A stretch of 64,000 nucleotides of DNA from BPJU01 sp964425225 (GCA_964425225.1 CAYRMD010000011.1:17517-81516); one strand, 5' to 3'. Shown: positions 42,558 through 52,087, numbered from the stretch's first letter. The notes: generated from the sequence alone by a model not told the origin. A program made the numbers and translations.

Positions 42558-44081
42558 ACTATGCGAATCGGGCCACGTTCTTGCATCGGGATTGGTTGCG
42601 AACCCGCTCCTCCAGGTTGTGCGTTTCCCGGGGGCACCAACTTCGCCGCGCCGCCAGGGGATGCAGATTAACTTATGCCGTAAGCTTTCTCAAAAACCCG
42701 CGAATTAGGGCACGTGCTGCTCGGATGACGCACGTACTTACCGTCACGACCGCAAACAGCGTCAAAGGCTAGTCACGTCGGTGACCGCATCTTATGCTAG
42801 CAAGACCCGCAAGAGAACCAGTTCCGAACGACAACGTCAAACAAGCCCAAACCGCCTTGTAGCGCGCCGTATGCCAAGTGGGCACCAGGTTCCCCACCCG
42901 TCCCGGACAATGGCGGTTTTCGTGACGTTATTGCGGAACAGGCAGGGTTTTTCCAATATCGCTTCGTTGTCTAGCATTGCTAAGCTGTCTTGTTTGTCTG
43001 ATCTTTCTGGTCCTCGCAAATTACCGACCCAAAGGATCGAGGTGCCTGTCCCCTTGCCCACGGTGCCACCCTCTTTGATTTATAACTATGATTATCGACA
43101 TACTTATGTATTGCACCCTCGCTCGGCACGATTAGGGTGGTTGCAAACACCTTGCGCCTTGAAGCGCACGATGCCGACGTTGCTGGACAGAGGGCCTTAG
43201 AAACCTCTTTACTGTTCGGATTGCTGACACGCGGTGTTGCTTATCGGCATCCATAATCGCTAGCAGCCAAAGCCCACCAAGCTGGTGTAAGACGCTATCA
43301 AGAGAAACGCCACCAAATGGGTGCATGGTAGCTGTCCGATTGGAAATCCTCGCCGACGGCTAGTGGGTAAGTTAACCGTTTGGCGGCACTGCACGATTGG
43401 TCAACTATACGGTTTGTTCGAATACGTTCTGCGACGGCTGTCGCCGATTGAAGAGGACCGTTTAGCGCAACGGCCGGTTGTGCTGATGGGTACACAGACA
43501 ATCCCACGCACGCTTGGACGAGCTGGAATACGGCAAAGACGCCGTGCCCCAGGTATGCGATCCCAACGTACATGCAGTCTTCCTTGCCCCTTTGGATTGA
43601 ATGGGCCGCTCTGGCTCGACGCAGCGTCTTTGCCAAGAAGCACGCGCAGCACCTCACATTGGGTTGGGTCGAAAAAGGCTTGCCTCGTCAGGCCCGGCGA
43701 ATAACCGAATGCTATCATCGACCAGAAAGATAGGTACCTCGTTTCCCTTCCTGCCGCGGAAAATAGGCACACTTTCGCCTTGGCCCACCTTTTACACCAA
43801 AATCCCACCTACAATCGCGATGCACACACTCGTAGCGCTTTTGTTTGGAATTACTCTCTCTTCACAGCGGCCGCCCCCTATGATACGGCCAACGATCCAA
43901 GACAGTCATTCTTCTGCGTTTGACAGAGTTAGCTTCACAACGTAGATATTTAATGCGGATCAACGATAGCTCGCGAGTCTGCTAATAACCTTTGACCGCC
44001 TTAGCTCCTCATACAGGCTTGTTCGAAACGTCTGCCTGTGGAGCCTGACACTATTCATCTTGAAGGAGTCCAACAATCGAT

Positions 44082-44618
44082 ATGGGCGACCTTTTTCTAC
44101 CAAAAGCCATCTCGTCTAGCGATCCGATTTGTCGTAGCCGCAGTTGTTTTTTGGAGCCGGCTGGAGATTTGCGAGCTGCGGTTCGGTACGTGGTCGAGCA
44201 AGCGCGGGCTTTCGCTACTGGTGGACCACTAGCCTGGGAACGAAGAGCCGAAGTGCGCGATAGCTTTACCATCCCCTTGATGGTCACTCCAGCCGCTGCC
44301 CACGGGGAATTCCACCTTGGCAGCAGCATACCGGCCATCGGCAAGAACATTAGCTCAAGAGGCGTCGGCTTTTTTACTTGCGAGCCGATTGCCACGCGAT
44401 GGATCCTGCTGTGGCTGCGAACCGGGCCAACCCGGCTGGTGCCTGTGCGCGCCGAACTACGCTGGTGTCGGCGGAGCTCGATCGGTTGGCTGGAACATGG
44501 CGGTTACCTGATCAGCGTGTGGGGCGATTGTCATTGGGACCCCGCGGCGTTACGCGCCACCGCCCAAGAATACTGGAGCCGGCGGTTGAAAGGCGAACAG
44601 AACCAGCGGCTCCCTTAA
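44082..44618 (+). CDS. PilZ-like protein (putative c-di-GMP binding)
   Basis: A 178-residue soluble protein. The two PilZ signature motifs appear in order and at normal spacing: RxxxR as RAEVR (residues 55-59), and (D/N)xSxxG as NISSRG (89-94), followed by a beta-rich stretch (VPVRAELRWCRRSSIGWLEHGGYLI). PilZ domains bind cyclic di-GMP and control motility, adhesion or polysaccharide secretion. The assignment rests on these motifs alone. The ribosome site AAGGAG lies 13 bases before ATG 44082, rather far. It converges with the TlpA-lipoprotein gene, and the two stop codons share the palindrome TTAA (44615-44618). It sits alone beside repeat copy 1. Confidence 0.65.
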   Translation: MGDLFLPKAISSSDPICRSRSCFLEPAGDLRAAVRYVVEQARAFATGGPLAWERRAEVRDSFTIPLMVTPAAAHGEFHLGSSIPAIGKNISSRGVGFFTCEPIATRWILLWLRTGPTRLVPVRAELRWCRRSSIGWLEHGGYLISVWGDCHWDPAALRATAQEYWSRRLKGEQNQRLP

Positions 44619-47458
44619 CGGCTCGATAACAAGGCTTCAATGTCGCGTGACAGCTCTTCGACACTATGGCTAACCTTTACGACCTGCCCATTGCGATCCA
44701 CAAGCAACAGCCACGGGATACCCGTGACGCTGTAGCGACGCACTATGGCTAACGCATCATCGCCCACCAGTTGAGCCCAGGGCACATCATTCCGAGACAA
44801 AAAATCTGCGAGCTGGGCTCGATCGCGATCCAGATTGATTCCGAGAACCTCCAGACCTTTTGGATGCCACGTGCGATAGAGCTCTTGGATTTTCGGCAAT
44901 TCTCGCAAACACGGTCCGCACCATGTTGCCCAGAAATCGATCAATACTACTTTTCCCCGGTATGCGTTCCAATCCAATTCGGTGCCTGCAGCCGTGACGC
45001 CCTCGATCTCAATTTTTTGCCCTACGATCCGTGCCCGGTTCTGCATGGGTTGAGCTGCAACGTGCCTGCCGTAAGACGCCATTTCTCGATCGGCGCTAGC
45101 AGCCCAAATCCGCCCAAATCGGTCGAAATAGCCGTCCCGCTGGTGAACCTCCAATCGGTTGATGGCGCGCACCGTAGCTGACGCCAAACGAAGATGCTCA
45201 CGGCGCGGTGCATTCTTTTCAAAGAATGCGGCAATCCGCTCCAATAAAGCCAGTATGGCGTCCGGTGATAGTTGCTCGGCCTGCACTGCTTGCTGTTCAA
45301 GCTCGATCCAATCAACCAGGGATTGTATCGCTGGACGTTTATCATCCCGGAAGCGCCCCACTAGCCTTTGCAACTCTTGATCCGCTTGCGGTCGCTCTTC
45401 TGCTGCCAAGCGTTGCCACGTGCGCAGCAAGACCTCTATGGCCTGCTGCCCGAGAACGTCGTTACTGCCTTTTTGCAAGATGCGCTCCGCTGCATCGATC
45501 ATCGCCTCGGCGAAACCTGGTCGTGCCTGAATGGAAGCAGGCTTTTCCGACATTCTTTCCAAGAAGCGACCCAACTCCTCGCGCGTAAGCTGCTCCGGTG
45601 CCCGATAAGGGTTATCGCTGGTTGGAGACTCGGTGATTTGCAATGGATCTAGGAGCGCTGCAAGATAGGCTACCTTGGGCGTTTTTCCTTGCATGCTATT
45701 GCCTACGCCCGATCCTGGACCTTCCAGCTTCAGCGGCGGATTGCCCTCCGGCTGGTTGAGTAGCTTCAAAAGCTTTTCCGGCAGAGTCCTCGAGTTGACG
45801 TGCAAATCGGACACCACACCGCGCTGGTCCACCAACAGGGTAAAGGGGACCGAGCGGACGCCGCACTGCTTGATTAATCGCCCCTGGCCATCACTTCCAT
45901 CCATGATGGTTACCCAGGGCATTGGCTGAAAAACAAAGAACTGTTCGACCAAGCGCCGATTGGCGTCGATATTGATTCCCACCACCTCGAACCCGCGATC
46001 TTTGTAAACGTCCCGAACGCGCTTAAGGTCGGGAAGCTCGCTACCCAAGTACTGCACGTTCTCCGCCGACCAAAAGACAATCAGCACGACCTTACCCTGG
46101 TAGTCCGTCCACTGGAATTCGCGCCCATCGAAGGTCTTACCGGTTGGAACGAAGGGGTTGCTGAGTAAACCGAATCGCCGCTCGGCATAATCGACCGTTT
46201 CTTGAACTAGTTTTTGCAACTCGGGGTCGGATGTCTTTTGAAAAGCAGCTTCGATGGCGCGGTACAAATCCTGGGCAGCGCGAAGCTGGCTGTTCCGTTC
46301 CAGAGTATCGGCGATGAAGGCCGATTGTTGCAAAATTCCCAAACCGGGTTGTTCACCGGCCAACAACTGGTTCGCGGCCTCGAGCAACGGCTCCAGACTA
46401 TTCGGCTCATTCCGCGCAAACGCTGTGATTTTTGCGGGAAGGCCAAGTTCTAGGAAACGCGCTTCATCCAACATGATTGCGCGTTGGCGCAACAGCATTG
46501 GGTCGGTTGTGTCGGCAAATGCTTTGGCCAATGCCCGCACAAGTTCGAGGCCCTCCTGCTGGTACCCAACTTCCATCATGCTCAGCGCTGCTGTCCGCAC
46601 GTGTTCGAATAACGCAGCATCCTTTTTTTCTTCAGCCAGCAGTTTCTGGGCGGCCTGTAACACACCTTGCGGGTCAGTGGTCTTACCGTCCACAAGGTCG
46701 CCGACGTCCAACGAAAAGAGCATTAGGCGGCCGGTGGCGGCGATCTGCGGATCGCGATCCTGAGCCATCTTGGTACAGAAGCTGCGCACGGTAGGAACGA
46801 CATTCGGAACTCCCAAGTCGCTTAAATCCTGCAGCGAACGCAAAACCATATCTACAGCCCGCTGCCGCATATCGGGCGTCGAGTCGGGGTGATCGAATAT
46901 GCGTTCGGCAGCCAGAATTCGTGCTTGGACCATCCGCTGGATATCGTCCAACAGTTCTCGCTGGGTGCGTCCGCGCGGCATGCGCCGTTGCAAGCCGTCC
47001 AAGAAGGCCAACAATGCTTCCGGCGGGCCTTCCGGCGGTTGGAGGTCTTCGATTTGTTCTCGCGACACCACCGGTGGCTTGATGGGCGGCGTTCCGGCCG
47101 CCAATTGCCCGTCCTGGCTCGCGGTACCTGCCGCAGGCGTTCTCGGCGCATCGGGCGTTTGAACCACCGATGCGGTATCGGAGCGCGGGACACTGGGAAC
47201 AACCTCGGCTGGTACCGGTGCAGGCGAAGTCGCGGCTTGCCACACCTCTGTTTCGGTCTCCTTGCCTAACCCGGCTACCGGTTGCCCCGGCAACGACGGC
47301 TCGGTCGAGCCAACCGCCGCCGGTTCATCGGCAGGCCGGTACTTGCTCGTAGCCGAAGTAACAACGGTGGATTTTTCTTGACAACCGACTAGCGCGCCAC
47401 AGACCAGCATCAGCAGTACCCACCAGCCGCCACGCGGCTTTCGACCTAACCTATGCAC
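44615..47458 (-). CDS. Lipoprotein with two TlpA/thioredoxin-like domains, one degenerate
   Basis: About 947 residues from GTG 47458. The N-terminus HRLGRKPRGGWWVLLMLVCGALVGC is a lipoprotein signal peptide with a lipobox cysteine. A proline/threonine-rich linker and a helical region follow. The first redoxin domain (about 445-585: DYQGKVVLIVFWSAENVQYL, GFEVVGINIDANRRLVEQFF, GVRSVPFTLLVDQRG) has no CxxC: the active-site position reads SAENVQY. The second, at the C-terminus (about 815-945), has the active site WCGPC at 846-850 and VTGIPWLLLVDRNG. A role in extracytoplasmic disulfide chemistry or cytochrome c assembly is inferred. GTG 47458 has AGGG 8 bases upstream. The longer frame (GTG 47506) would give an overlong signal region. 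Confidence 0.87.
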   Translation of the reverse strand: MHRLGRKPRGGWWVLLMLVCGALVGCQEKSTVVTSATSKYRPADEPAAVGSTEPSLPGQPVAGLGKETETEVWQAATSPAPVPAEVVPSVPRSDTASVVQTPDAPRTPAAGTASQDGQLAAGTPPIKPPVVSREQIEDLQPPEGPPEALLAFLDGLQRRMPRGRTQRELLDDIQRMVQARILAAERIFDHPDSTPDMRQRAVDMVLRSLQDLSDLGVPNVVPTVRSFCTKMAQDRDPQIAATGRLMLFSLDVGDLVDGKTTDPQGVLQAAQKLLAEEKKDAALFEHVRTAALSMMEVGYQQEGLELVRALAKAFADTTDPMLLRQRAIMLDEARFLELGLPAKITAFARNEPNSLEPLLEAANQLLAGEQPGLGILQQSAFIADTLERNSQLRAAQDLYRAIEAAFQKTSDPELQKLVQETVDYAERRFGLLSNPFVPTGKTFDGREFQWTDYQGKVVLIVFWSAENVQYLGSELPDLKRVRDVYKDRGFEVVGINIDANRRLVEQFFVFQPMPWVTIMDGSDGQGRLIKQCGVRSVPFTLLVDQRGVVSDLHVNSRTLPEKLLKLLNQPEGNPPLKLEGPGSGVGNSMQGKTPKVAYLAALLDPLQITESPTSDNPYRAPEQLTREELGRFLERMSEKPASIQARPGFAEAMIDAAERILQKGSNDVLGQQAIEVLLRTWQRLAAEERPQADQELQRLVGRFRDDKRPAIQSLVDWIELEQQAVQAEQLSPDAILALLERIAAFFEKNAPRREHLRLASATVRAINRLEVHQRDGYFDRFGRIWAASADREMASYGRHVAAQPMQNRARIVGQKIEIEGVTAAGTELDWNAYRGKVVLIDFWATWCGPCLRELPKIQELYRTWHPKGLEVLGINLDRDRAQLADFLSRNDVPWAQLVGDDALAIVRRYSVTGIPWLLLVDRNGQVVKVSHSVEELSRDIEALLSSR

Positions 47459-47610
47459 GAGGAACACCCTTTGATTCAAAAGGCCGTTGAAGATGTTTCG
47501 GACCACAATAACCTAGCCGCCATTGTAGGACAAATTCGTATCCGCGGCAGCGCCAAGTGGGCAAGTTGATTTACGTTCGTGCGCGTCACGTTTGTAGGTG
47601 AAAAATTTTT

Positions 47611-47642
47611 TAACGCAGAGACGCACAGGCGCAGAGGAAAGA
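47611..47642 (+). repeat. CGCAGAGACGCACAGGCGCAGAGG tract
   Basis: TAACGCAGAGACGCACAGGC then GCAGAGGAAAGA, differing by one base in the repeat core from the tract at 42141-42172. Confidence 0.55.
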
Positions 47643-48206
47643 ATAAGTAACCTCGCAACACCCGCTGCCAGTTGCAAAAGTACCGTTTTTTGCCCTAGGC
47701 CTCTGCATGGGCCCCAGTGATCACAATGCCACGGTTCGGGTTAGCTCGTTTCACCAAAATCACCTGGGTTGGGCCAAAAATTCGTCACCAAGCCGCTACC
47801 CGATCTTGTCGGGCGCCTGTTTTTCTGCGCATTTGCTCGTTTGCGTCCAATGCTCACGCCCGTCCGCTGGCAAATGTCCAACGCGTATCACACCGTATCT
47901 TAGCGCGAACAACTTACCTACAAGCAAGACGCACGCACATTACGTTGCCTACCTTGGTATCCAATGAGCGGAGCCTCTTTGCGCTGGCACCTCTGAGAGA
48001 ACTTCCTTCGCCCCCGACAGAATCAATTCCGCTCTGTGGTGTTTGGAGAAACGGCGTATGCATGTCGCTGTCGGGTGACACCTAGCTGTAAGGCAGCTTG
48101 CTATCGCCCGGGTTCGCCCCGTCGCCATCCGAAGATCGCTATGGAAATGATACGGGCTGAACGTTTCCATTCATGCAAAGAGGTTAGATCGGGCTGTAAC
48201 TTTTCC

Positions 48207-48230
48207 GAGCCGGGACCGTCAGGGAGCAGC
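48207..48230 (+). repeat. Dispersed hairpin repeat, copy C
   Basis: GAGCCGGGACCGTCAGGGAG then CAGC. One arm base differs from the other copies (GCCGG/GCAGC), so the stem is weakened. It lies at the position in copy 2 that corresponds to 42534-42557 in copy 1. Confidence 0.5.
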
Positions 48231-48540
48231 GCTACAATGAACCAATACTAACGCTTGCGTCCAACTTTACGACGTGTCAAACGGCTACTGGAGGTGCGTA
48301 TACTTTGCCCGTAGCGATTGTTCGCCTTCGTGCCTTTGCATTAATCCAAGGTTCCTCTGTCGTCTTCGAAGTACATGTTCACCGGGGAACGGGTTGCAGC
48401 TCGGAATCGGCGTCCAAGAGTGCCTACGGCTTGACACCTAAGAGACCGAAGGCTGTGGTTTGCACCGCCGGAGGCCATTGAATCCGGTATGGCTTGTCAG
48501 CCGCACGCCTAGTAAAGCGGCCTAAGAGGCACGTGCAACG

Positions 48541-48874
48541 TGCCCCTACGGGTGGGCCACGCCAGCCGAGGCACAAGCTTTGCTAAGACCACGGCGGCTC
48601 GACCTTTTATCCACGAGCCGTTCCAGGCCCAACCGCCGGGCCATCACCGCCAAGACTGCCACGTGTCCAAGTAATACGCTCCCCAGGCTTGAGAACGCTT
48701 CGTTAGCTGCAACGAGCTTCTGGCCCTTGAGCCCGTGTCTAATTAGGTCAATCCGCTCCACGGGCAACCCGCTCAAGTTCCCCACGGAGCGTTCTGTATC
48801 GTACCGCAGTGGCGATACCTTTCGTGAACCAGGTAGGCAGGCGGCCCGTAGCGGTTGGGAACTTTTGCGATGAT
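48541..48874 (-). pseudogene. IS1634-like transposase remnant, several frameshifts
   Basis: On the minus strand from about 48874, the three frames successively give IAKVPNRYGPPAYLVHERYR, then RTLRG, then LSGLPVERIDLIRHGLKGQK LVAANEAF, GSVLLGHVAVLAVMARRLGL ERLVDKRSSRR, and, after another shift, VVLAKLVPRLAWPTR. In order, these resemble the N-terminal part of IS1634-type transposases (VPNRNSPPA-LL-ES-R, NLS-LP-E-IE-LR-ALKG, SLPHGHVAAVL-T-RRLGLDRL). At least three frame changes are needed, the region is short, and the catalytic DDE part is missing. It is a dead fragment. No inverted repeats of the IS were identified. Confidence 0.6.
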
Positions 48875-49094
48875 CCACGCCGGACAGGCGATGCACTGTT
48901 CCACGAAGTTTTGCCGTTGCGTCTTCGCTGCAGCTTTGCCGGTTCCGACCGAGTCCAAGGAGACCTCCAGCTCAAGTTTTCGCATCTCGATGTCCAGGTA
49001 CGTAATTTGAGCCGTCGACTAGCTTCGATCAGTAAGCTTACGAGCGGTTAAGGCTGTGTTCCGGAGCGATACGAATCCCCTCACCCACGTACCG

Positions 49095-51665
49095 CTATAC
49101 ATCCAGGTTCCGGACCTCCAAGGCGTGTTTCTCGATGAACTCGCGTCGCGGCTCGACCTTGTCCCCCATCAAAATTCGGAACATATCATCGGCCGCACCG
49201 GCATCTTCCATCGTAACGCGGATCAACGTGCGACGCGCCGGATCAAGCGTTGTTTCGCGCAGCTCCTCGGCATTCATTTCTCCCAGTCCCTTGAAGCGAG
49301 TAACCTGAAGTCCTTTCTGACCCGCTTCGCGGATCGCTGCCAACAGTCCGCGCAAGTCTTCCAGGGGCTTTTCGGATGAGCCGCGTCGTAGAAGGTAACG
49401 AGGCTCCTCGACGCCCGTACGTTCTTGCGGGATGAGACTATCGATTCCGAATCCTAACTCCTCTAAGTCCCGAAGTCCCGCATTGATCGTGCGCACCTCG
49501 TGGAACTCAGTAAGCGTGACCGCTCTGTGCGTCGTCGTGGACGTTTCCCCTGATGTAGCATTCTGTTCCTCGCCGGCTCCGGCTGCTTCAGGCTGCGTAG
49601 CACGTGCCGGGTGGGCCTCGACAACGTGCTGTAGGCCTTTCTCCTGCAGAAACTGATCGATCTCGGCGCGGCTAAAAAACCAGCGGTCTTCTGTTCCCAC
49701 TACCACATGATACGCCGGTAGGCGATTGGTTTGCCGATCGAGCCTGGCGGCATGCTCGCGCAAACTGATTCCGCGCCTTTCCAGCCCCACGATCGCATCT
49801 TCCATGGAAGCTAGGGCTCCGCAGAGCTTTTCCAGCATCTGGCCTTCGATCAAGCGACCGTCTCGGGGGTCGAAGACGCACTCCTCAAGGCCACGTTCCA
49901 GGAGCTGCCGCTTCATTTCTTCTTCGGTTTGGACGTAGTAGACCTTGTCTTTACTGCGGACGCGATACAGGGGCGGTTGAGCTACATAAACGTGCCCAGC
50001 TTCGACGAGTCGATACATTTGACGATAGAAAAAACAGAGTAGTAAAGTTCGAATATGCGACCCGTCGACATCGGCATCGGTCATGATAATGATTTTGTCA
50101 TACCGGCGCTTGGAAATATCCTGTTCCTCGCCAACTCCCGTGCGAATAGCATAGATCATGCTTTGCACTTCTTCGTTGGCTAAGACTCGATCCTCTCGCG
50201 ATTTATAGGCATTGATGATCTTGCCCCGTAACGGCAGAATGGCTTGGAATTCGCGCAAGCGACCGCCTTCGGCACTGCCACCTGCTGAGTCACCCTCAAC
50301 CAGATAGAGTTCACACTTGTCGCGGTCTGTGCTGATACAGTCGCGTAATTTTCCCGGTAGCCCGATGCCTCCCAGGGCCGATTTGCGGCGCACTAGCTCG
50401 CGAGCTTTGCGCGCCGCCTCGCGCGCCTCGGCCGCCAGAACTCCCTTGCGCAAAATGACCCGCGCCGTCCGCGGATTCTGCTCCAAATACTCGGCTAAGC
50501 AATCCCCGATCCGCGTATTGATAATGCTCTCGATCTCACTGTTGCCCAACTTGGTCTTTGTCTGACCTTCGAATTGCGGGTGCGACACCCGCAACGAAAT
50601 AACAACCGTTAACCCTTCGCGGAAATCCTCACCCGTGGGCACAATCTCCTTAAATAGATCATTCTTGCGTCCATACTGGTTCAGCGTACGCGTCAAGGCC
50701 GTACGAAAGCCCGTTACATGAGTCCCGCCCTCGATCGTGTGGATGTTGTTCACATAGGAGTGAAGGTTTTCCGTGAGCTCCGTCGTATATTGAAAAGCGA
50801 CCTCGAATTCCACCCCCTCTTCTGATCCAGAAAAATATATCACTTCCGGGTGGATTACTTCGCTAGCGCGATTCAGATACTCGACAAATTCGACAATTCC
50901 GCGCTGGTAACAGAACTCCTGAACCTCGCCTATCCTTTCGTCGAACAACTTAATGGTCACGCCCCGATTCAGGAATGCGAGTTCTTGTAGCCGCTTGGAC
51001 AGTATATCGTACGAGAACTTGGTATTAGAAAAGATCAATGGATCGGGTTTAAAAGTCGTTTTGGTACCGGTTTTCGTAGTACTGCCGATGACCGCAACAG
51101 GGCCCAGCGGTTTGCCACGCTCATATTCCTGCTGATAGATCTTTCCATCACGGTAAACTTCCACTTCGCACCACTGCGATAAGAAGTTCACTACCGTGAC
51201 ACCCACACCATGGAGGCCTCCCGACGTGCGATAGGCACCCTTGTCGAACTTGCCGCCGAATTTCAAAACGGTCATCACCCCCTCTAAGGCAGAGACCTCT
51301 CGTCCCATCTCCCGCGACAGGCCCGGGTGGATCTCGACCGGTATACCCCGCCCGTTATCCTCGACCGTTATTGACCCGTCGTTGTGCACTGTGACCTCGA
51401 TCCGCGTGGCGTAACCTGCCATCGCTTCGTCGATCGAATTGTCCACCACCTCGTTCACCAGGTGGTGTAGGCCGCGCGAGCTGACGTCGCCGATATACAT
51501 GCTGGGGCGGCGGCGCACATGCTCCTGATCCGACAAGTGCTGAAGGTCGTTCGCTGTGTACGTGGATGGGGTCGCCTGGGGCGCTCGTCCAGCCGCGATG
51601 CCTTCCGTGTTAGGAACAATGGGCTGTTCTGCACCTAAACCGGTTTCTACGCGTTCCGTTGCCAT
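49095..51665 (-). CDS. gyrB: DNA gyrase subunit B
   Basis: The ATPase subunit of DNA gyrase, which introduces negative supercoils. It has 856 residues. The GHKL ATPase domain has EVVDNSIDEAMAG, DNGRGIPV and SGGLHGVGVTVVN. The transducer is about 240-410, and the TOPRIM domain has VEGDSAGGSA and IIMTDADVDGSHIRTLLL. RFKGLGEMNAEELRETTLDPARRTL closes the conserved C-terminus. At 856 residues it is longer than the common 640-800. The extra length is between TOPRIM and the C-terminal block (about 600-770, with a low-complexity EEQNATSGETSTTTHRA). The N-terminus also has about 35 extra residues. It is the last gene of dnaA-dnaN-dciA-gyrB, all on the minus strand. Confidence 0.97.
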   Translation of the reverse strand: MATERVETGLGAEQPIVPNTEGIAAGRAPQATPSTYTANDLQHLSDQEHVRRRPSMYIGDVSSRGLHHLVNEVVDNSIDEAMAGYATRIEVTVHNDGSITVEDNGRGIPVEIHPGLSREMGREVSALEGVMTVLKFGGKFDKGAYRTSGGLHGVGVTVVNFLSQWCEVEVYRDGKIYQQEYERGKPLGPVAVIGSTTKTGTKTTFKPDPLIFSNTKFSYDILSKRLQELAFLNRGVTIKLFDERIGEVQEFCYQRGIVEFVEYLNRASEVIHPEVIYFSGSEEGVEFEVAFQYTTELTENLHSYVNNIHTIEGGTHVTGFRTALTRTLNQYGRKNDLFKEIVPTGEDFREGLTVVISLRVSHPQFEGQTKTKLGNSEIESIINTRIGDCLAEYLEQNPRTARVILRKGVLAAEAREAARKARELVRRKSALGGIGLPGKLRDCISTDRDKCELYLVEGDSAGGSAEGGRLREFQAILPLRGKIINAYKSREDRVLANEEVQSMIYAIRTGVGEEQDISKRRYDKIIIMTDADVDGSHIRTLLLCFFYRQMYRLVEAGHVYVAQPPLYRVRSKDKVYYVQTEEEMKRQLLERGLEECVFDPRDGRLIEGQMLEKLCGALASMEDAIVGLERRGISLREHAARLDRQTNRLPAYHVVVGTEDRWFFSRAEIDQFLQEKGLQHVVEAHPARATQPEAAGAGEEQNATSGETSTTTHRAVTLTEFHEVRTINAGLRDLEELGFGIDSLIPQERTGVEEPRYLLRRGSSEKPLEDLRGLLAAIREAGQKGLQVTRFKGLGEMNAEELRETTLDPARRTLIRVTMEDAGAADDMFRILMGDKVEPRREFIEKHALEVRNLDV

Positions 51666-51712
51666 TCCCTCTCACCAAGCCCTGTTGAGTTTACTGTACC
51701 GCAGTTGCGTCA

Positions 51713-52087
51713 CTATGGCTGTTCCAGATTGCCCAGGACAGGGTTGACGCGAAACTCCAAGTCCCGTATGGCCCACTGAGGTGCCAAAATATTAATTCTC
51801 GCAACAATCTGCCGTTTATGGAAGGTCAGCTCTTGCAGGACCACGCTGTCCGTCACCCACACCGTCAGTAGCCCCTGGCGGAGTGAACCCGGCCGGCTCG
51901 AGCGCGCAAGCTGCTCCTCGACCACCTGACACCACAGCTCCACGAGCTGCTCCTGCGAAAGAAGCCGGCCATAATTGCGACGAGCCAGCAGTTGTCGTAG
52001 CAGCTGCCCTATTTGCCGTACCGGTCCAGATGCCTCTTGGCGAATCCGCTGGCGATAGCGGTCCACAAGAAAGCGTTCCTCGCTCAT
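51713..52087 (-). CDS. dciA: DciA / DUF721 family protein
   Basis: A DUF721 protein of 124 residues. DciA is the ancestral bacterial loader of the replicative helicase, which the phage-derived DnaC/DnaI replaced in some lineages. The family pattern is clear: GPVRQIGQLLRQLLARRNYGRLLSQEQLVELWCQVVEEQLA, then LTVWVTDSVVLQELTFHKRQIVARIN. ATG 52087 is chosen: AGGAGG lies about 5 bases upstream, against a GTG at 52105. It lies between dnaN (50 bases upstream) and gyrB, the usual setting of this family. Function as a helicase loader is inferred from the family. Confidence 0.88.
   Translation of the reverse strand: MSEERFLVDRYRQRIRQEASGPVRQIGQLLRQLLARRNYGRLLSQEQLVELWCQVVEEQLARSSRPGSLRQGLLTVWVTDSVVLQELTFHKRQIVARINILAPQWAIRDLEFRVNPVLGNLEQP

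Larger units (their letters stand above)
42124..43835 (+). repeat. Long dispersed repeat, copy 1 (reference orientation)
   Basis: About 1.7 kb. Positions 42124-42470 match 47590-47945 in direct orientation, and 42471-43835 match 61877-63309 as a reverse complement. Matching blocks, seen by eye, include GTAAGCTTTCTCAAAAACCC, GGCTAGTCACGTCG, CGGTGTTGCTTAT and CAAATGGGTGC, so common origin is secure. Positions have diverged throughout, and indels are frequent. Compared with copy 3, the hairpin unit is deleted near 43600-43620. No intact ORF or transposase was recognised, and no terminal inverted repeat or target duplication was seen. Confidence 0.8.
41928..44081. other. Long gene-free island occupied by repeat copy 1
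   Basis: 2154 bases between the TPR gene and the PilZ-like gene. Most of it (about 42124-43835) is one copy of the long dispersed repeat. The short frames inside it, on both strands, lack known domains. The two flanks (41928-42123 and 43836-44081) show nothing recognisable. Confidence 0.6.
47590..48240 (+). repeat. Long dispersed repeat, copy 2 (partial, same orientation as copy 1)
   Basis: 47590-47945 match 42124-42470, with shared blocks such as TTAACGCAGAGACGCA, CAACACCCGCTGCC, ACCAAGCCGCTACCCGATCT and TTTGCTCGTTTGCGTC. About 160 bases absent from copy 1 follow. The match then resumes at about 48105 (GCTATCGCCCGGGTT) through the hairpin at 48207-48230, equivalent to 42490-42560. The rest of the element is missing, so this copy is truncated on its right side. 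Confidence 0.75.
47459..49094. other. Gene-free island with repeat copy 2 and a transposase remnant
   Basis: 1636 bases between the TlpA-lipoprotein start and the gyrB stop. It holds repeat copy 2 (47590-48240), a decayed IS1634-like transposase remnant (48541-48874, minus strand), and otherwise nothing recognisable. A promoter for the lipoprotein gene must lie near 47459-47590. Confidence 0.55.

Noticed and set aside
42781..43200. Open frame beginning MTASYASKTRKRTSS inside repeat copy 1, with a related frame in copy 3 (ASKTRKKTSSERRRR)
   Set aside because: The similarity is explained by the shared repeat DNA. The frames end at different places, have no domain and no ribosome site, so they are probably not coding.
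43298..43657. Minus-strand frame MRCCACFLAKTLRRARA with a relative at 62052
   Set aside because: It lies in the repeat, carries indels relative to its counterpart and shows no domain. It is a by-product of the repeat sequence.
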